64,000 bases of DNA from Bryum argenteum (GCA_037043015.1 CM073323.1:24084758-24148757); one strand, 5' to 3'; numbered from the stretch's first letter, positions 23,024 through 34,774 are shown. Numbers and translations: made by a program. The notes: generated from the letters alone by a model not told the origin.

Positions 23024-24157
23024 CAGATCGTGGTATCGATTCCGTTATTACCACACAAGCGTTTGGTATCTGTTGAGTGTCCGCGTTTGGTTTTTTTAAT
23101 TTTTAGTCTGACATTGGGAAAACGTTGGGAATGCTCGTTTTTACTTGTGGTGTTATCAAGCTGATGGTGGACCAAGAATTCAGCAGCTTCTTAGGGTGAG
23201 AATCCGCTCAGATCCCGCCCGTGCAGGAGGAGATGGTCGGTCGGTTTTGTCAAGGAAACCGCCTTTACGTTAGAAACTGATCGATATGATGACATCTGGC
23301 TCCCGTAATTCTTGATTCCGAGTGGTATTTGCACTGCTTAGCCCGGTCCACAGAGCGGGGATCGAACCCTTACTAGCCCCTCGCTAAACCTTGCGCTGTC
23401 AGGGCAGATCTTGGAATCGATTCCGGTATCATGGCGTAGGGGCTGGTATCATATTCGCCGCCGAGAAACCTTGAGCTCTTCGAGCTTGACCAGCTGATCT
23501 GCGACCCAGGATTCCGCAACCATCAAGATTAGGAGATTCCGCTCAGTGCCGCTAGTGCATGAGGAGAACGTCGCCCGGTTTCGTCAACGAAACTGCCTTG
23601 TGCTCCGAATATGATCTGATCTGCTGAATGCCGGCTCCCGTTATTCCGAGTTCAGCAGCCTTCAAGATTTTGATAATCCGCTCATAACCCGCCAGTGCAG
23701 GAGTATAAGCCCGGCCAGTTTCGTCAACGAAACTACCTAGTGGCTCCGAATGTGATCGGTTTTCTTAAATGAATTTGTTGAATGCCGGTTCCCGGGATCC
23801 CAACTTCTGGTGGCGAGTTCGAATGCATAGTCCAGTCCACAGCCTCGCTGAAGCTGAAGCTCGAGCTCTCGGAGCAGATGGTGGATTCGGTTCTGGAATC
23901 ATGGCGTTGAATCTGGTTTCAATGAGCTCCGAAAATGATATTCAATTCGATGCTGCCTTCTTGAAAGTGCTGATGGACAGTCCGCGTTTCGTACCTTCTT
24001 ATTTGGTGTCATATTGATACCAAGGATGTTCTATAGGAGAATCTGGGTTGTTTTATTTCTATACGTTCCGTCCTTTTAATATTATCACCAAATTATCTTC
24101 TCGGATTTGATAATTTTGTACTAACTCTCTACTTTTTCTTTGTGTTTGCTGATGTAG

Positions 24158-24472
24158 GAATCGATTGACTTCGAGCCAGAGGACTCCTACCTGGAGTCTG
24201 AAAGTGATGGCGAATTGTCTAGTATGCAACCTAGAGTCTTAGACGTAGAGTGTAATCGCACATTGGGTTGTGCACTTCCAGCTGTTACTTCAGATTCTAA
24301 CACGGACTTTGCTCAATCAACATTGACGGCTCCAGTGACCGTTTTTGAAGATCACCGTGCTACTTACATGAGGTGTTGGAGGGCTCGTAATAAGCAATTG
24401 CGCTTAGAAGCACAAGCTCGAGCTAGACGTTGCCCACGACGATCTAAGAGGATAGCGGCAAAGTCTAGCTAG
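24158..24472 (+). CDS. Terminal exon of an unknown protein gene
   Basis: A phase-0 exon of 105 codons begins after a T-rich tract and gctgatgtag, and ends at TAG 24470-24472. It reads ESIDFEPEDSYLESESDGEL, an acidic start, and closes with a basic tail (RWRARNKQ-like Arg-rich stretch, then RRSKRIAAKSS). The 5' partner is unclear. A short open stretch at about 23911-24017 (MSSENDIQFDAAFLKVL) is one candidate, the exon at 12618-12797 another. It sits 180 bases upstream of the ParB/methyltransferase gene, and its stop shows that the two are separate genes. No domain recognised. Confidence 0.5.
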   Translation, partial: ESIDFEPEDSYLESESDGELSSMQPRVLDVECNRTLGCALPAVTSDSNTDFAQSTLTAPVTVFEDHRATYMRCWRARNKQLRLEAQARARRCPRRSKRIAAKSS

Positions 24473-24651
24473 AATAATACATTCTTCTATAATGACAATA
24501 TTCTCACATGATGCTTAATCAGTCCACATGAAACAGTTCATGTGGACTTCATTTATCTTTTTTCGTACAATTCTATTTCTATATGATTATTCCTTATTGA
24601 TTACTAAATTCCATCGGTACTCTTGCGCAGATCCCACAATTGAATGCCTCG

Positions 24652-27600
24652 ATGTTGTCTGAGAGCGATCGTATCGACATGGCCACCACTGAAGGACGTG
24701 ATGGGAGACAGCAGTCAGGACCGCCATCGATTACTGCACCAAGCCCCCAACTCACCTCCCAATCTCCCATTGTCGAAGACGACGATGACGACATTCAAGA
24801 GATAATTCCGGGAACACAGCCTTCGCGCGACAGTGATGAAGTTGACGATGGGAAGACATTTACGGTAGCAGCGTCGCCAACTGTAAGATCTGCGAGGGAA
24901 TCTCCTTCTCTCCTAGATACTTTGGAGGTTGGGGTTGTTGAAATGCCAAGTCATTTGGCAGAGATGGATCCTATGTGGAGCGCCGACGAGTTACGCGCTC
25001 AACAAAAGGGAAACTCAATCAACACTATATCGAGATTGCGAATCAAACCAGTCGAGAAATCTCGACTTCGAATTCCCCTCTGTCGCCTCTCATGTTACCC
25101 CAAGGTACGTCCTATCATAGAAACAGATGTTTGCAAGTTGGCAAACGAGTTTGTCAAAGGTTATAGAGAGGGCGATCGTGTTCTATATGTTTCCCCCTAC
25201 AGCAAGAACGGTAAGCAACGGTTGGTGAAGGACGATGATGCTGTTTGGAATAACCCTCATTGGAAAGCTGCCAATGATCGGTTTGAATCCTTATTGCAAG
25301 CCGATCCGGACCTTTGCCAATTCAGTGGCAAATACTTCTATGTCTATGAGGGGAATCATCGCGTCACTGCTTGGATGCGGTACATCGAGCAAATGCGCAG
25401 AGATGATCCGGATTGGTATTTCTTTGTCGACTGCATTGTCCTTGACGGACGTGCGGAATACAAAGTACTAATCGACGCTATGAATGACATCAACTGGTGA
25501 GTTCAATTTCATATCATTTTCATTATCTGTAATCTTTTGTACAAAAACTGTATTTCTTTACTAACTCACTTTCTGAACAGGTCCACTGAGCATGACCATG
25601 TAGAAGATAGTCTGCCATCGAGGTTGCAACGCATGCGCAAGTTTGGCAAGATGCCACTTGAAGAATGGAAACCCCTGATCTCTCCTGAGGACTGGAAGTA
25701 TTGTTACACTGCCAAAGATAAGCTGAGACCAACTTGGTACTTTGTGACAAAGGACGTCTTCATCAAGTTTCTATACGCGGTGCGTCTTTTATCATAGCTT
25801 CAGTTCGAATTATTTTCAACTAGCCAATTTACATTCTCTAACCTGCGTTCTTTGATCGTCCAGAGGCAATGTGCTAAGGTTGCCGACGAAGCCCAAGCCC
25901 AGTACTATGAAGATACTCCCGTAAACGAGTGGACAGCGCAAGGAGTTTGGACGGCCATGGACGATGCTCTTAAGGCTGAGATCAAACGAATCCGAGAAAA
26001 GGATTTCGACAAAATGCTTGCCATTGCTAATCCAGAGTTAGGAAAAGCATTTGAGCAAGAGGTATGAACTCAATCGACCAAACTTCGTGTCTTCTCTCGA
26101 TCCCTTGTCCATCCCTCTATTAAAATTCATAATCTCTTTGTTCTGTATCGATGCAGATTAATCTCCATTATAGCCGTCAGAAGGATCCCGAGATGTCTTT
26201 GGAGCGCCTTCAGAAGGTTGCCACCACCAACGTTTCGAAGGAAGTGAAAACAATGTGGCTTCGTTGGTCGAACAACACTCCGACATTCCGACGTAGTGTT
26301 CGCTTTCCGGACCCGGTCGAGATGAAAGACAGGGTGTTGGAGGCATGGCTTGCTCGTGCAGCATTGTGGTCCCAAGTACTTCATATCCAATCAATCACAT
26401 GCCTTACAACATTTTGCCCATACCATTATCTGATGTAGTTTACTAACTTAAATCGTTGACCACAGTTAGCGGCGTATCTGAAGGAGGAGGTGGACAAGTT
26501 CTTCAAACAAGAGATTCCCCAAATCCCGAACCTTGACGCAATTATGATGCCCGAAGAGTACGTCGAAAAATGGCGACTTCTTTTATGGGATAAGGCTTTT
26601 CATGCTTATGTAGGACCCAAAGCCAGCCCTAAGTTCCTTAAAGGCTCTCATATCGACAAGATTGGCGGGGGTGCTCAAACTAAGAAGCGATTGATGTTCA
26701 GGTTCGAGCACGCCGTTTCGTATTGTCTTATTTCTTATCATCAAATTCTTCCTAATGATTCTAATTGGTTATACTTTTGTAGGTATATCAAACAAGAGCT
26801 CGTTGCTAAGGGTGGTCTTGCTCCACTGGGCATTCCCTCTAAGTTTCAAGTCTCCTACTTGAAGAAAAAACCGATGTCGATTTTCTCCAATGACCAGAGG
26901 CAGCGGTTCAAGATGGCTTTACTGTTGACTGGTAGTTGGTTCCTAGAGTCCCAAACCCACCATGTTCATAAGGAAGAGATGCATCTTCTGCAGTTATCGG
27001 AATCGGGCGACGCCGCTCCTGTGCAACTACAGGATGATGATGATGACGATGACTTCTACATGCTTCCGGGTGCTCCACCACCACCCCCCCCCCAGCTGCA
27101 CTTAAAGGTAGAGGAGATGCAGGTGGTAGCCGAAAACGACGCAAGAAAGAGCCTACCCCTGAGCCAGAGGAGGAGGAAGGAGAAGAGGAAGAGGAGGAGC
27201 ACGAAGAGAATGACGAAGACGACGACGAGGAGCATGGAGATGTTCCCATTCCCGATGAGCTTGCAGGTGGTGAAGATTCAAATGTATGTAAGTTACTTTT
27301 TTTAATGTACGTTGTTCTTTATGTAACATATACACTTCTGTTCATTGCAGTTCAAAGAGAAGTTGATATGACACAAGCTTCCCAAGGGACTGTTGTCAAC
27401 AACAGTGGGCAAGGTGTAAGAGGTCCAACTGCCTCAGAGAGGCAGCCAGTTCTGCCACAAAGGCAGGGTCGAGGGTGGACCCAAGCATCTCAGGGTGGGG
27501 TTTCGAATGTGGGATCTACTCCTCCATCGTCGTCAGCCCCTCGTGAATCCCCTCTGTCACATGGACCGACCCAATCTCATGGACCCATGCGTCCCATAGT

Positions 27601-29139
27601 CATTCCCAAAAATGTGGGTAGTACTTCATCTTCTCCTACGAATGTGACGCTCCCTATGTTCCTAGAGAAAGGAGACACGGCCACCTTGGTACAGCAGTCT
27701 ACGAAGGGTGCAGGCTGGGTAGACGCTATTCAGGCTATGGTACAACACATTAAGAAGGTGAATCCCTCGCTAACAAATCATTGCTTTCTTAGAGTAGTTA
27801 CTCTATAGTGCTCTTTGGGTACTAATTACTTTGTGTCTAATCCACAGATTGGAAAGGGTAGGGACTACCCTTGCGAGAAGATGGAATACAAGCCCAATCA
27901 CCCCGGGATTGACCTTATCTTTGCAGACGTCCCGGAGAACTTGCCTGTGCTTGGTGTCTCGCCGGACGCAGTTCCCGACTGGAACAAACGACCGTCGTTT
28001 TACTTCGAGTCTGTGTTTGTCTTCGCCTCATACCATTTGACTGACCTTGGGACTATCCTTATTATGCACCCAAAGGACCTCAAAATTGACCGCATCCTAC
28101 ACGATCGTGCTAGTACTTACAATTTCCGGCTTGTACGAGAGTGGTGGGCCTATAACCCACTTCCTTTGGTTAGACCTGGCGCTGCCGCAAAAGAGGTAAA
28201 CTTCAATTATTGCACTTGATTTTATCAATGTCTAAATTCAGCATTACATTTACTTATTTTGAATTGGTTATTGCAGACCCATAACTTTACCATCAAGGTC
28301 TATGCTCGTAAGGACTTCGTGAAGTTGTTCAATATACGGCAGGTGGCGCAAGCATACGCAGGAGTCGCGATCATACCTGACGAGGATGACATGGTCAGTA
28401 ACTTTGCTGATGCGACTTCCATTACCTACCGCACTAACGGGAAGCCGTGGCGTGGTGCACGTGAGAAGGATCCGTCGTTTTTGCAGTGCTTCGTGGATTG
28501 CCTCACGGACGATGGAGGAATCGTGTTTGACTTCAGCGCTAGTACAGGTAAAAATTTAAGTTTTCATTTATAACAAGTTTGAAAATTGATATTTTCAATA
28601 CTCATGTGGATTTCCAAATGTGCAGGTGCTTCTATCATCGCATGTGCACGCTCCAATCGACACCTTGTTGCTTTCGAAGCAGATGAGGAGATTTTTGATG
28701 GGCTCTTGGCCACCTTCAAACACCCTAAACCGATGGAAGAAGAAAGCGGAGAATCAACATCTGGCGACGATTACGACTCCGATGAACCGTATCTGAAGAA
28801 GCCTCGCACTTATATTGGTGTGTACTCAATTAAATTCAATGACTTTTTGTGATTTCGGAGTTTTTACTACTTTCAGCTGCCATTGACTGGTTACAATTAT
28901 TTAGATATGCAGGCATCTCAAGAGAATTGACCCGGAAAGCTCATCTCATCAATAGCCCACCTCCCACACTTGTTCTACCCTCTTATGCGGAGCATGTTGC
29001 TCGGGCTTTCGTCGCTGCTCCAACTCCTCCTGTACCGAATTCTTCACGCCGACGCTTTAGAGCTGGTGTGCTTAGGTACATTGACTTAGAGGCAGATCAG
29101 TGTGACCATCATTTTAATGGTGCCTCACCTTCATCGTAG
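24652..29139 (+). CDS. ParB-like / DNA amino-methyltransferase-like fusion protein
   Basis: Ten exons with GT..AG borders and matching phases: 24652-25496, 25581-25779, 25864-26061, 26157-26375, 26466-27287, 27351-27757, 27848-28195, 28277-28547, 28626-28817, 28877-29139. They total 1254 residues if one C is restored in the C10 run near 27080. A disordered acidic N-terminus is followed (residues ~141-270) by a ParB-like domain: IPLCRL, RPIIETDVCKLANEF, then VYEGNHRVTAW (E233-R237). A helical middle leads to a Pro run, a basic patch (RKRRKK, ~710) and an acidic tract. From ~898 is a class-beta amino-methyltransferase layout: motif IV IDLIFADVPEN (D924), hydrophobic strand GTILIMHP, motif X-like NGKPWRGAREKD, motif I VFDFSASTG (D1098), then FEAD (E1121). 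DPPY is replaced by DVPE and the FAGSGT loop is altered, so catalysis is doubtful. ParB/methylase fusions are known from phages and mobile elements. The intron structure shows a settled eukaryotic gene, probably a nuclear DNA-binding protein. Confidence 0.75.
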
Positions 29140-30360
29140 TGTGTGTTTTTTTTTTTTCCTATGTCGGAGATGACTTTCCAGGGCCAACTGTAATGAGTTG
29201 CCTTACCCTACAAGTCATTACTTTCATATGTTTTACATATTTTTACATGTATGTGTGTTTGCCGTTAACCGTATTGAACAGTTTCAATGTCCAAATCTGT
29301 ACTCAATCTATTTGTTGGATTCACTTGTTACACCCCACAATTTCAAATGACATTTAAAATTCTAAAATGTATACAAGGTCTTGAACGTCACTGCTACCCT
29401 ATATTTGTCAATGTCTATAGGAGCTTCTGTTTTTTTCCTATTAGCTCAGGATAGCTGCCTCGTGCATAACGCGATGCTCAAACGAGCCCGATGGGGATCG
29501 AACCCGGACCTCCGCTATGCCATCGTTATGTCTAAACCGTCCACTACATTAGATTAAACGATGAGACGATTTCTATTACTGCAATTTGAATTATATAATT
29601 ATTTGACATTTATATTCTTTACTTTATCAGTATTATGTCACAACATGCGCAGTATTCTTTGCCGAGATCATGTGAGAGGCAACTATCCAAGGACGTAATA
29701 TATATCTCTGGGGTTCTTTGTATTTTAATGATGACGTCAGCCCTAATTTATCCCTAAACCATAAACCCAACTACGACTTTCACAATTACCTAATACATAT
29801 ACTCAATTTAACCTTTCGATAGTCATGCCTCCGATTCACACGTTCATCAATATGATGACATCAGCCATACTTTCAATATATTAACATAATATTTTCAAGA
29901 CATTACTAACGAAATATTCTTGCGGGGTGGGACCCACATTAAAAGAAGACCCAACACCACGGAAATAGGGACCCGAACCCCTAAAAATAGACATTTCAAA
30001 ATAGTTGATTACAAATTTCAGTGGTAATAGGGTACTTATCTTTTCAAAAAAACTCTTATAAAATAGTCAAATTTGTCCCGTCACTGCTCTACGCTCACCG
30101 CTCACCGCTCTACGCTCTACGCTCACGCCTCTACGTTCCCCGTAGAAGGCCCGGGCCCATTTTTTTCAGTCTGACCGATTGAAGGTATTAAAGCGATGCA
30201 TTGTCTTTAACAAAGCTGTTTTTATTGGAGAAGCCGAAACAAATTGCATACAAAGTTTTATGCTAAGTCTGGCTAATCCGAAAGTCGGTTGACTGCTGCG
30301 CAACGAACTATACAAACTGCCTGCAATTCATACTACTTGTAACCTACAATATACTACATA
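29140..30360. other. Intergenic region between convergent genes
   Basis: No gene seen. It contains a SINE-like fragment (29430-29560) and a short tandem of CTCACCGCTCTACG units (about 30087-30138). It separates the 3' ends of the ParB/methyltransferase gene and the SET gene. Confidence 0.5.
29430..29560 (-). mobile_element. tRNA-derived SINE-like fragment
   Basis: On the minus strand GTAGTGGACGGTTTAGA resembles a Pol III A box. About 35 bases on, GGGTTCGATCCCC is a perfect B box. The sequence between does not fold into a full tRNA cloverleaf, and a non-tRNA tail follows, ending near a TTAGCTCAGG/T-rich stretch. This is the head structure of a tRNA-derived SINE or a decayed tRNA gene. Confidence 0.5.
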
Positions 30361-33300
30361 CTACTTGTAACTTCGCCGCGCTTTCAAAATCTGGTCCAGT
30401 GTTGCCTTATTGCCTGTCTTCGATCGACAAAGTGAACTGCCGCAGGCATAGGGCCATCGGCCCATCTGGTCCCACTCAGTTCCATAATTCTGCAACCCAA
30501 TTGAGAATCAAGTAGTCAATACTTTGATAATACATTAAGCCAACTTCAAGCAAGGTACGATCAAGCAAGTTCAGTGTGCGAACCCATGTGAGCTCTTCGC
30601 CGGCCTTTATGTCCCTGCTTGCAAAAAAAGCCACATGATAAACATGGGGGTCTGCCCTATGAATCCGCACTGGAAAATCCAACATGTTAGCATCCTCACA
30701 CCTATGGTTTACAAACCGAGCTACCGACCCGTACTCAAACCCGTCAATGCTTAATGCTGTGGTATCATCTGACCCTGCTTCAACCTGCCAATCACCATTA
30801 AGGTCAACAGTGTACCACCCGAAGCATGGGCTGTTGGCATGTCTCTCCGAAAGCTCAGCTACCGTGCACAGTTTACCAAAATACTCAAAAACAAAAGTTC
30901 CCCGCTGTATCGGTTCTGCCGTCCTAACTCCCCACCCTTTCTCTCCTGCCCAAAATATGCTAACTGTCACTTGCATCCCTCTCTGCATTACCCTATTCCC
31001 ACAGCTCATGTGACACCCACAATTCATACTACATTCATATATGAATCTACGAGGCACGTGTCCCCGACACGTTAGTCGTGCATCTTCAGTGTCGCATTCC
31101 GAGTCCACCAATTTGATCAAGCAACCCTCGCCTGGATCACAATACGCTATTTCCGGCGCTTCCTGCTCAAGCAATTCGCAAAGTGTTGGAGCAAATCTAC
31201 AAGAAACAGTATTTAAGACCGCTCTTAGTACTACTTCTGTGCATTCTGAGTACTGTATGAACATAACACCCCATTCTTGTACTACTAAGTACCATCGTGT
31301 ACTACTGTCTTACCTCAGAAAGCATGTCATCTGTTAAACGGCCTTCTTCCGTGTAAGCAAAGCACCCCCCATTTCTTACTGCACACCCACAGTCTTGGGA
31401 CCCTGCCAAGCAATCATGTTTCTTACATCTGCAAGCCGTCTCTAATTCCGCATCAAGCACCACATTCTCTGAAACAATGCTACTTGTCACGTAAGTGAAA
31501 GGCATCATGGGGCAAGGGCCGTCCACGAGAACCTCCACTTTCACAGGGTGTCGTTCCTTTCCCTTAGAAATGTCTGATGCATCAAACCATGTTACCTGCC
31601 CATCACACTGCAACCATATACATGAACAAACATACATGAAACCTAAATCCTGTTTCTTATTACTCGACAAAAAAGCTGATAAGCTTGACACTTATCTAGC
31701 ATACATAATATCAAAATTGGCCCCAACTATCACAGCCTATATCATCGCTTTGCCCCTTTCTTCTTGCCCGTGTACTTGCTAACTACAGCCTGTTCGCGAG
31801 GAAAAGAAGTAACTTGCTTCATTTTCTTCTTCGTTCCCGATCTGCCGGCTGCTTTGTCACTTGGACCGTCCATGGCCTCCACTGCATCTCTTGGGTGAAC
31901 CACAGCTCGCCGGGCTGGTCGCTTTGCCGGGCTCACAGATGGTGACCAAGTATCCTCGCGACTGCGTCTGCGTGATCTCGTCTTAATCCCGCTCGAAACT
32001 ACGGTCACCTCTGCGCTGTTGTTGGCTCCGTCTGCCTGCCCTTCACTCTCAAGCTCCTGCGAATCTGGCGTTCTCTCTACACCCTCCTCCATTGCAGGCT
32101 CCTGCACCTGCACATCATCGATAGGTTCTTCTTCCATTTGAAGATCCTCCTCAACGTTCTTCTCCTGAACGATGGTTTGCGTTGCTTCTGCGACTTCATG
32201 CAGAGGACTCTCTCCTTCCTTTGCAGCTTCTTGGTCTTCTGCCCGCTCCATAGCCGTTGAGGCGTCCTCATCCATCACTGCCGTATCCTCCCATCGAGGC
32301 TGCTCGGGCGACTGGCGCAAATCTCGATCGGGCGAGTTGGGAATAGCAGCCACTAAACCTGCATACGTAACCGACACACAGGAGCATCAATTTCAGAATT
32401 GCGCCACACAAATTGCATCGCAAACAACTAAGCAAACACTAGCTCTTACCACTGATGGAAACAGGGGGTTCGGCAGGGGAAGCCGAACCCGGAGTTGGGG
32501 TCGTAGGGAGATCAACAACGTCTGCAGGAGGATGCTCTACAATTTGCAGCTTCTTCCTCTCCTTACTCTTAGAGGGACCTCCTGGACGCTTGGCCGGGGT
32601 CACCGGGCGTGGCGCTAAGAATTGCCCGGCTTGTTGCTGACGCCGCGCCATGAACACCGACTGGGGCTTAGGCGACTGTACAACAGGACTCACCGTCGGA
32701 AGTTTCCTCATGGCAGCATGAGGAGTTGAAGTTTGCTTCCCTTGTGGCGCCCGTGCTCCCATTGTCTGTGTGCTCCCAGCAGGTCGCTGGCTTGACAAGG
32801 GTTCAGCAGAGGGAGATGGCAAGGGCGCGGCTGCTGGGCCATCCGCAACCTTCTTCCCAGCACGGACATCTTCGCGCGATGGAGCATCCTCTCTAACCTC
32901 ATCGCCCCGTTCATTATTTGTGGCAACACCGACTGGTGCTATGTCGCCTTGGTGTCCTGAGAGCTGCCTGGGAATTTGACCACGCCTTTCGGTTTGCGCA
33001 GCCAAATGCGCCAAACGTGCCGAGTCCTTGCTCACCCCTCCGACTGCTGCGGGCGTCCCTGAAGGACCTGCAAACAAAAAAGAACACCACAGGCTAACAT
33101 TTCATCAACCAGAAAACCTGCTAACGTATCAGCTGAACGCATTATTTTGTAATTGTGGGTCAGTATTTGTGAACCCCACAGACTATTATTATCCGCTTAC
33201 GTGCCAAAAGTACTATAAAGTATCACGCAAATGACAAGTTGATACTAAGTGTACCATTGTCGAAGTACTCAGTGTGCCTTCCCATATACCAAAGTTGGTA

Positions 33301-34768
33301 TCAATATGTACCTATAGATACAGTAAAGTATGCAATACCACATTAGTACTCACGTGCATGTACACAGTCAGTACTTTTTTGTACCAAGTAAGGAAGTTAG
33401 GGGCACCAACAATACCCTTATGCACCCCTAAAATACTTAAGTTGGTCAGTGAGTACATATTGTGGTCACTTCGCACCTACTGATACTATGATGCTACTAC
33501 TGTAATACCAAAACCAACAACTACACCCACAAATAAACACATAGAAAGTACATGGACTACCAACTACAGAGCAACACTGCACTCCTGTACTCACAGTTGA
33601 TTACGTATAATGGTCACAACGCTGACTACTGCATAACAATACTCAGATCTTGTCACACGCAACTACAGTAGCTCATGAAACGAAGTACTTGAAGATACTG
33701 AAAGAGAACACTCACTGTACAAGGACGAACTAATGTTACATACAATCACGAAAGAGAACACTTAATATGCTTCACAGTTGGTGTTAAAGCGGGCAATTGG
33801 TATAACAAAAACAAGAATTGAGAGCAAAACTTACCGGCAACATAATCGATGATGTGCAGTGGTGAGGCAATCGGCCGACTAGAGACCCCCTCCCCCTCCC
33901 TCGGTGTCGTTCCATCGAGACGAGAAGCCCAACCGAAGCTCTTCTGTCAGTCAGAATTTGCTACAGCTTCACATCCTCCCCGCATACAATTAGCTTGTTT
34001 TCCGAAAACCATCATGGCACACCACGGGTGATACAAGTGAAGGCAACTAGCAACACAAATATCATAATTTGGGAAAGGCCGTTCGCAGAACGTGCACATT
34101 CCAATTGGAATCTGCAGCAGCTCTGTATCACTGGATGCCTTCCCCTTAGGGTACAGAACAGGCTAAGGCTGGAGTAAACTCGGGCGGCTGCCATTCTTGA
34201 GCTGTTCACGCTCCTCTGTAAAAACTTGGACTTGCCGTTGCATGAGCTGAAGGCTCTCCTCCAATTCCTCAAGCTCCTTCGCTCGCAAGTCTGCTACTTC
34301 AACAAAGCCGGAAAACCGCTCCTCCTTCTTGGCTCTCATGGATTTCAGCAGTGCCAACTGAACCTCGAAAGCATCATCAGTTGGATCGAGGGCCTCCACT
34401 TGGCTGTCCATCTCTTGCAAGAAAATGTTGAAGGCCTTCGACTGCTCCCTTGCATCGTGACGTAACTGTCTTGCGAGGGTGAGGTTGCTCTTGCCCTCAC
34501 GAAGCTCGTCTGCTAACGCCTGCAGCAGCTCTTCCAAACGTGCCACCTGCTCGGTGACCTTGTTGTCGAAATCCTCCTCCATGCGAGTGGGGATTCTCGA
34601 GGCACACACCTCTGATTCCTGCTTCACTTCCAAACAAAGCCCACACTAAATCACAATTTTGTATCTAAAAAATCAGTAGGTCTACAATTCTGTAAACACA
34701 AGGCAGTGGCTCGGAACACTTACCCGCTTTGAGGATCCCGCTCGCCCGAAATCGCCTTTCGCGTTCAT
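30361..34768 (-). CDS. SUVR-type SET-domain histone methyltransferase
   Basis: Minus-strand exons with matching phases: 33943-33835, 33067-32450, 32358-31787, 31607-31314, 31252-30584, 30489-30361 (stop TAG). Upstream, 34768-34724 (MNAKGDFGRAGSSKR) and a coiled-coil exon from ~34621 (RLEELLQALADELREG) very likely supply the start. That exon's donor (near 34231 or 34225) is unsure, and read through it stops at 34163. A long Pro/Ser/Glu-rich region with basic patches precedes pre-SET cysteines (CRCKKHDC, CGCAVRNGGC, CSMNCGCHMSCGNR). The SET core has GWGVRTAEPIQRG, FEYFGK, RFVNHRCEDANM and GEELTW|NYG across an intron. The post-SET is ACGSSLCR, where the usual CxC appears as YxC. Plant SUVR proteins methylate histone H3 lysine 9 at transposons. 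Catalytic motifs look intact; the lost post-SET cysteine is odd. Confidence 0.75.
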
Positions 34769-34774
34769 CTTCAG

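Larger units (their letters stand above)
13021..23930 (+). repeat. Array of ~391 bp repeats with GTTTCGTCAACGAAAC palindrome
   Basis: Consecutive copies starting near 13556, 13947, 14338 and 14729 are exactly 391 bp apart and almost identical. Older, diverged and partial units extend left to ~13021 and right to ~23930. The array is split by insertions at 15042-19987 and 21731-23023. Landmarks in each unit are CTTGAGCTCT.CGAGCTTGA, CAGAACCCGCCAGTGCA, the palindrome, CCCGGTCC, and GGCAGATCGTGGTATCGATT. The exact 16-mer GTTTCGTCAACGAAAC starts at 13323, 13714, 14105, 14496, 14887, 20260, 20472, 20759, 20941, 21197, 21565, 23578 and 23718. The variant TTCGTCGACGAA starts at 20135, 20631, 21080 and 21440. 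Short ORFs inside repeat with the unit and are not believed. Confidence 0.9.

Noticed and set aside
23341..23380. Pol III B-box-like GGTTCGATCCC on the minus strand within the array
   Set aside because: No A box at a suitable distance and no cloverleaf; other units have it mutated.
13021..23930. CRISPR-like array
   Set aside because: The units are ~391 bp and diverged without unique spacers, and the sequence is eukaryotic.
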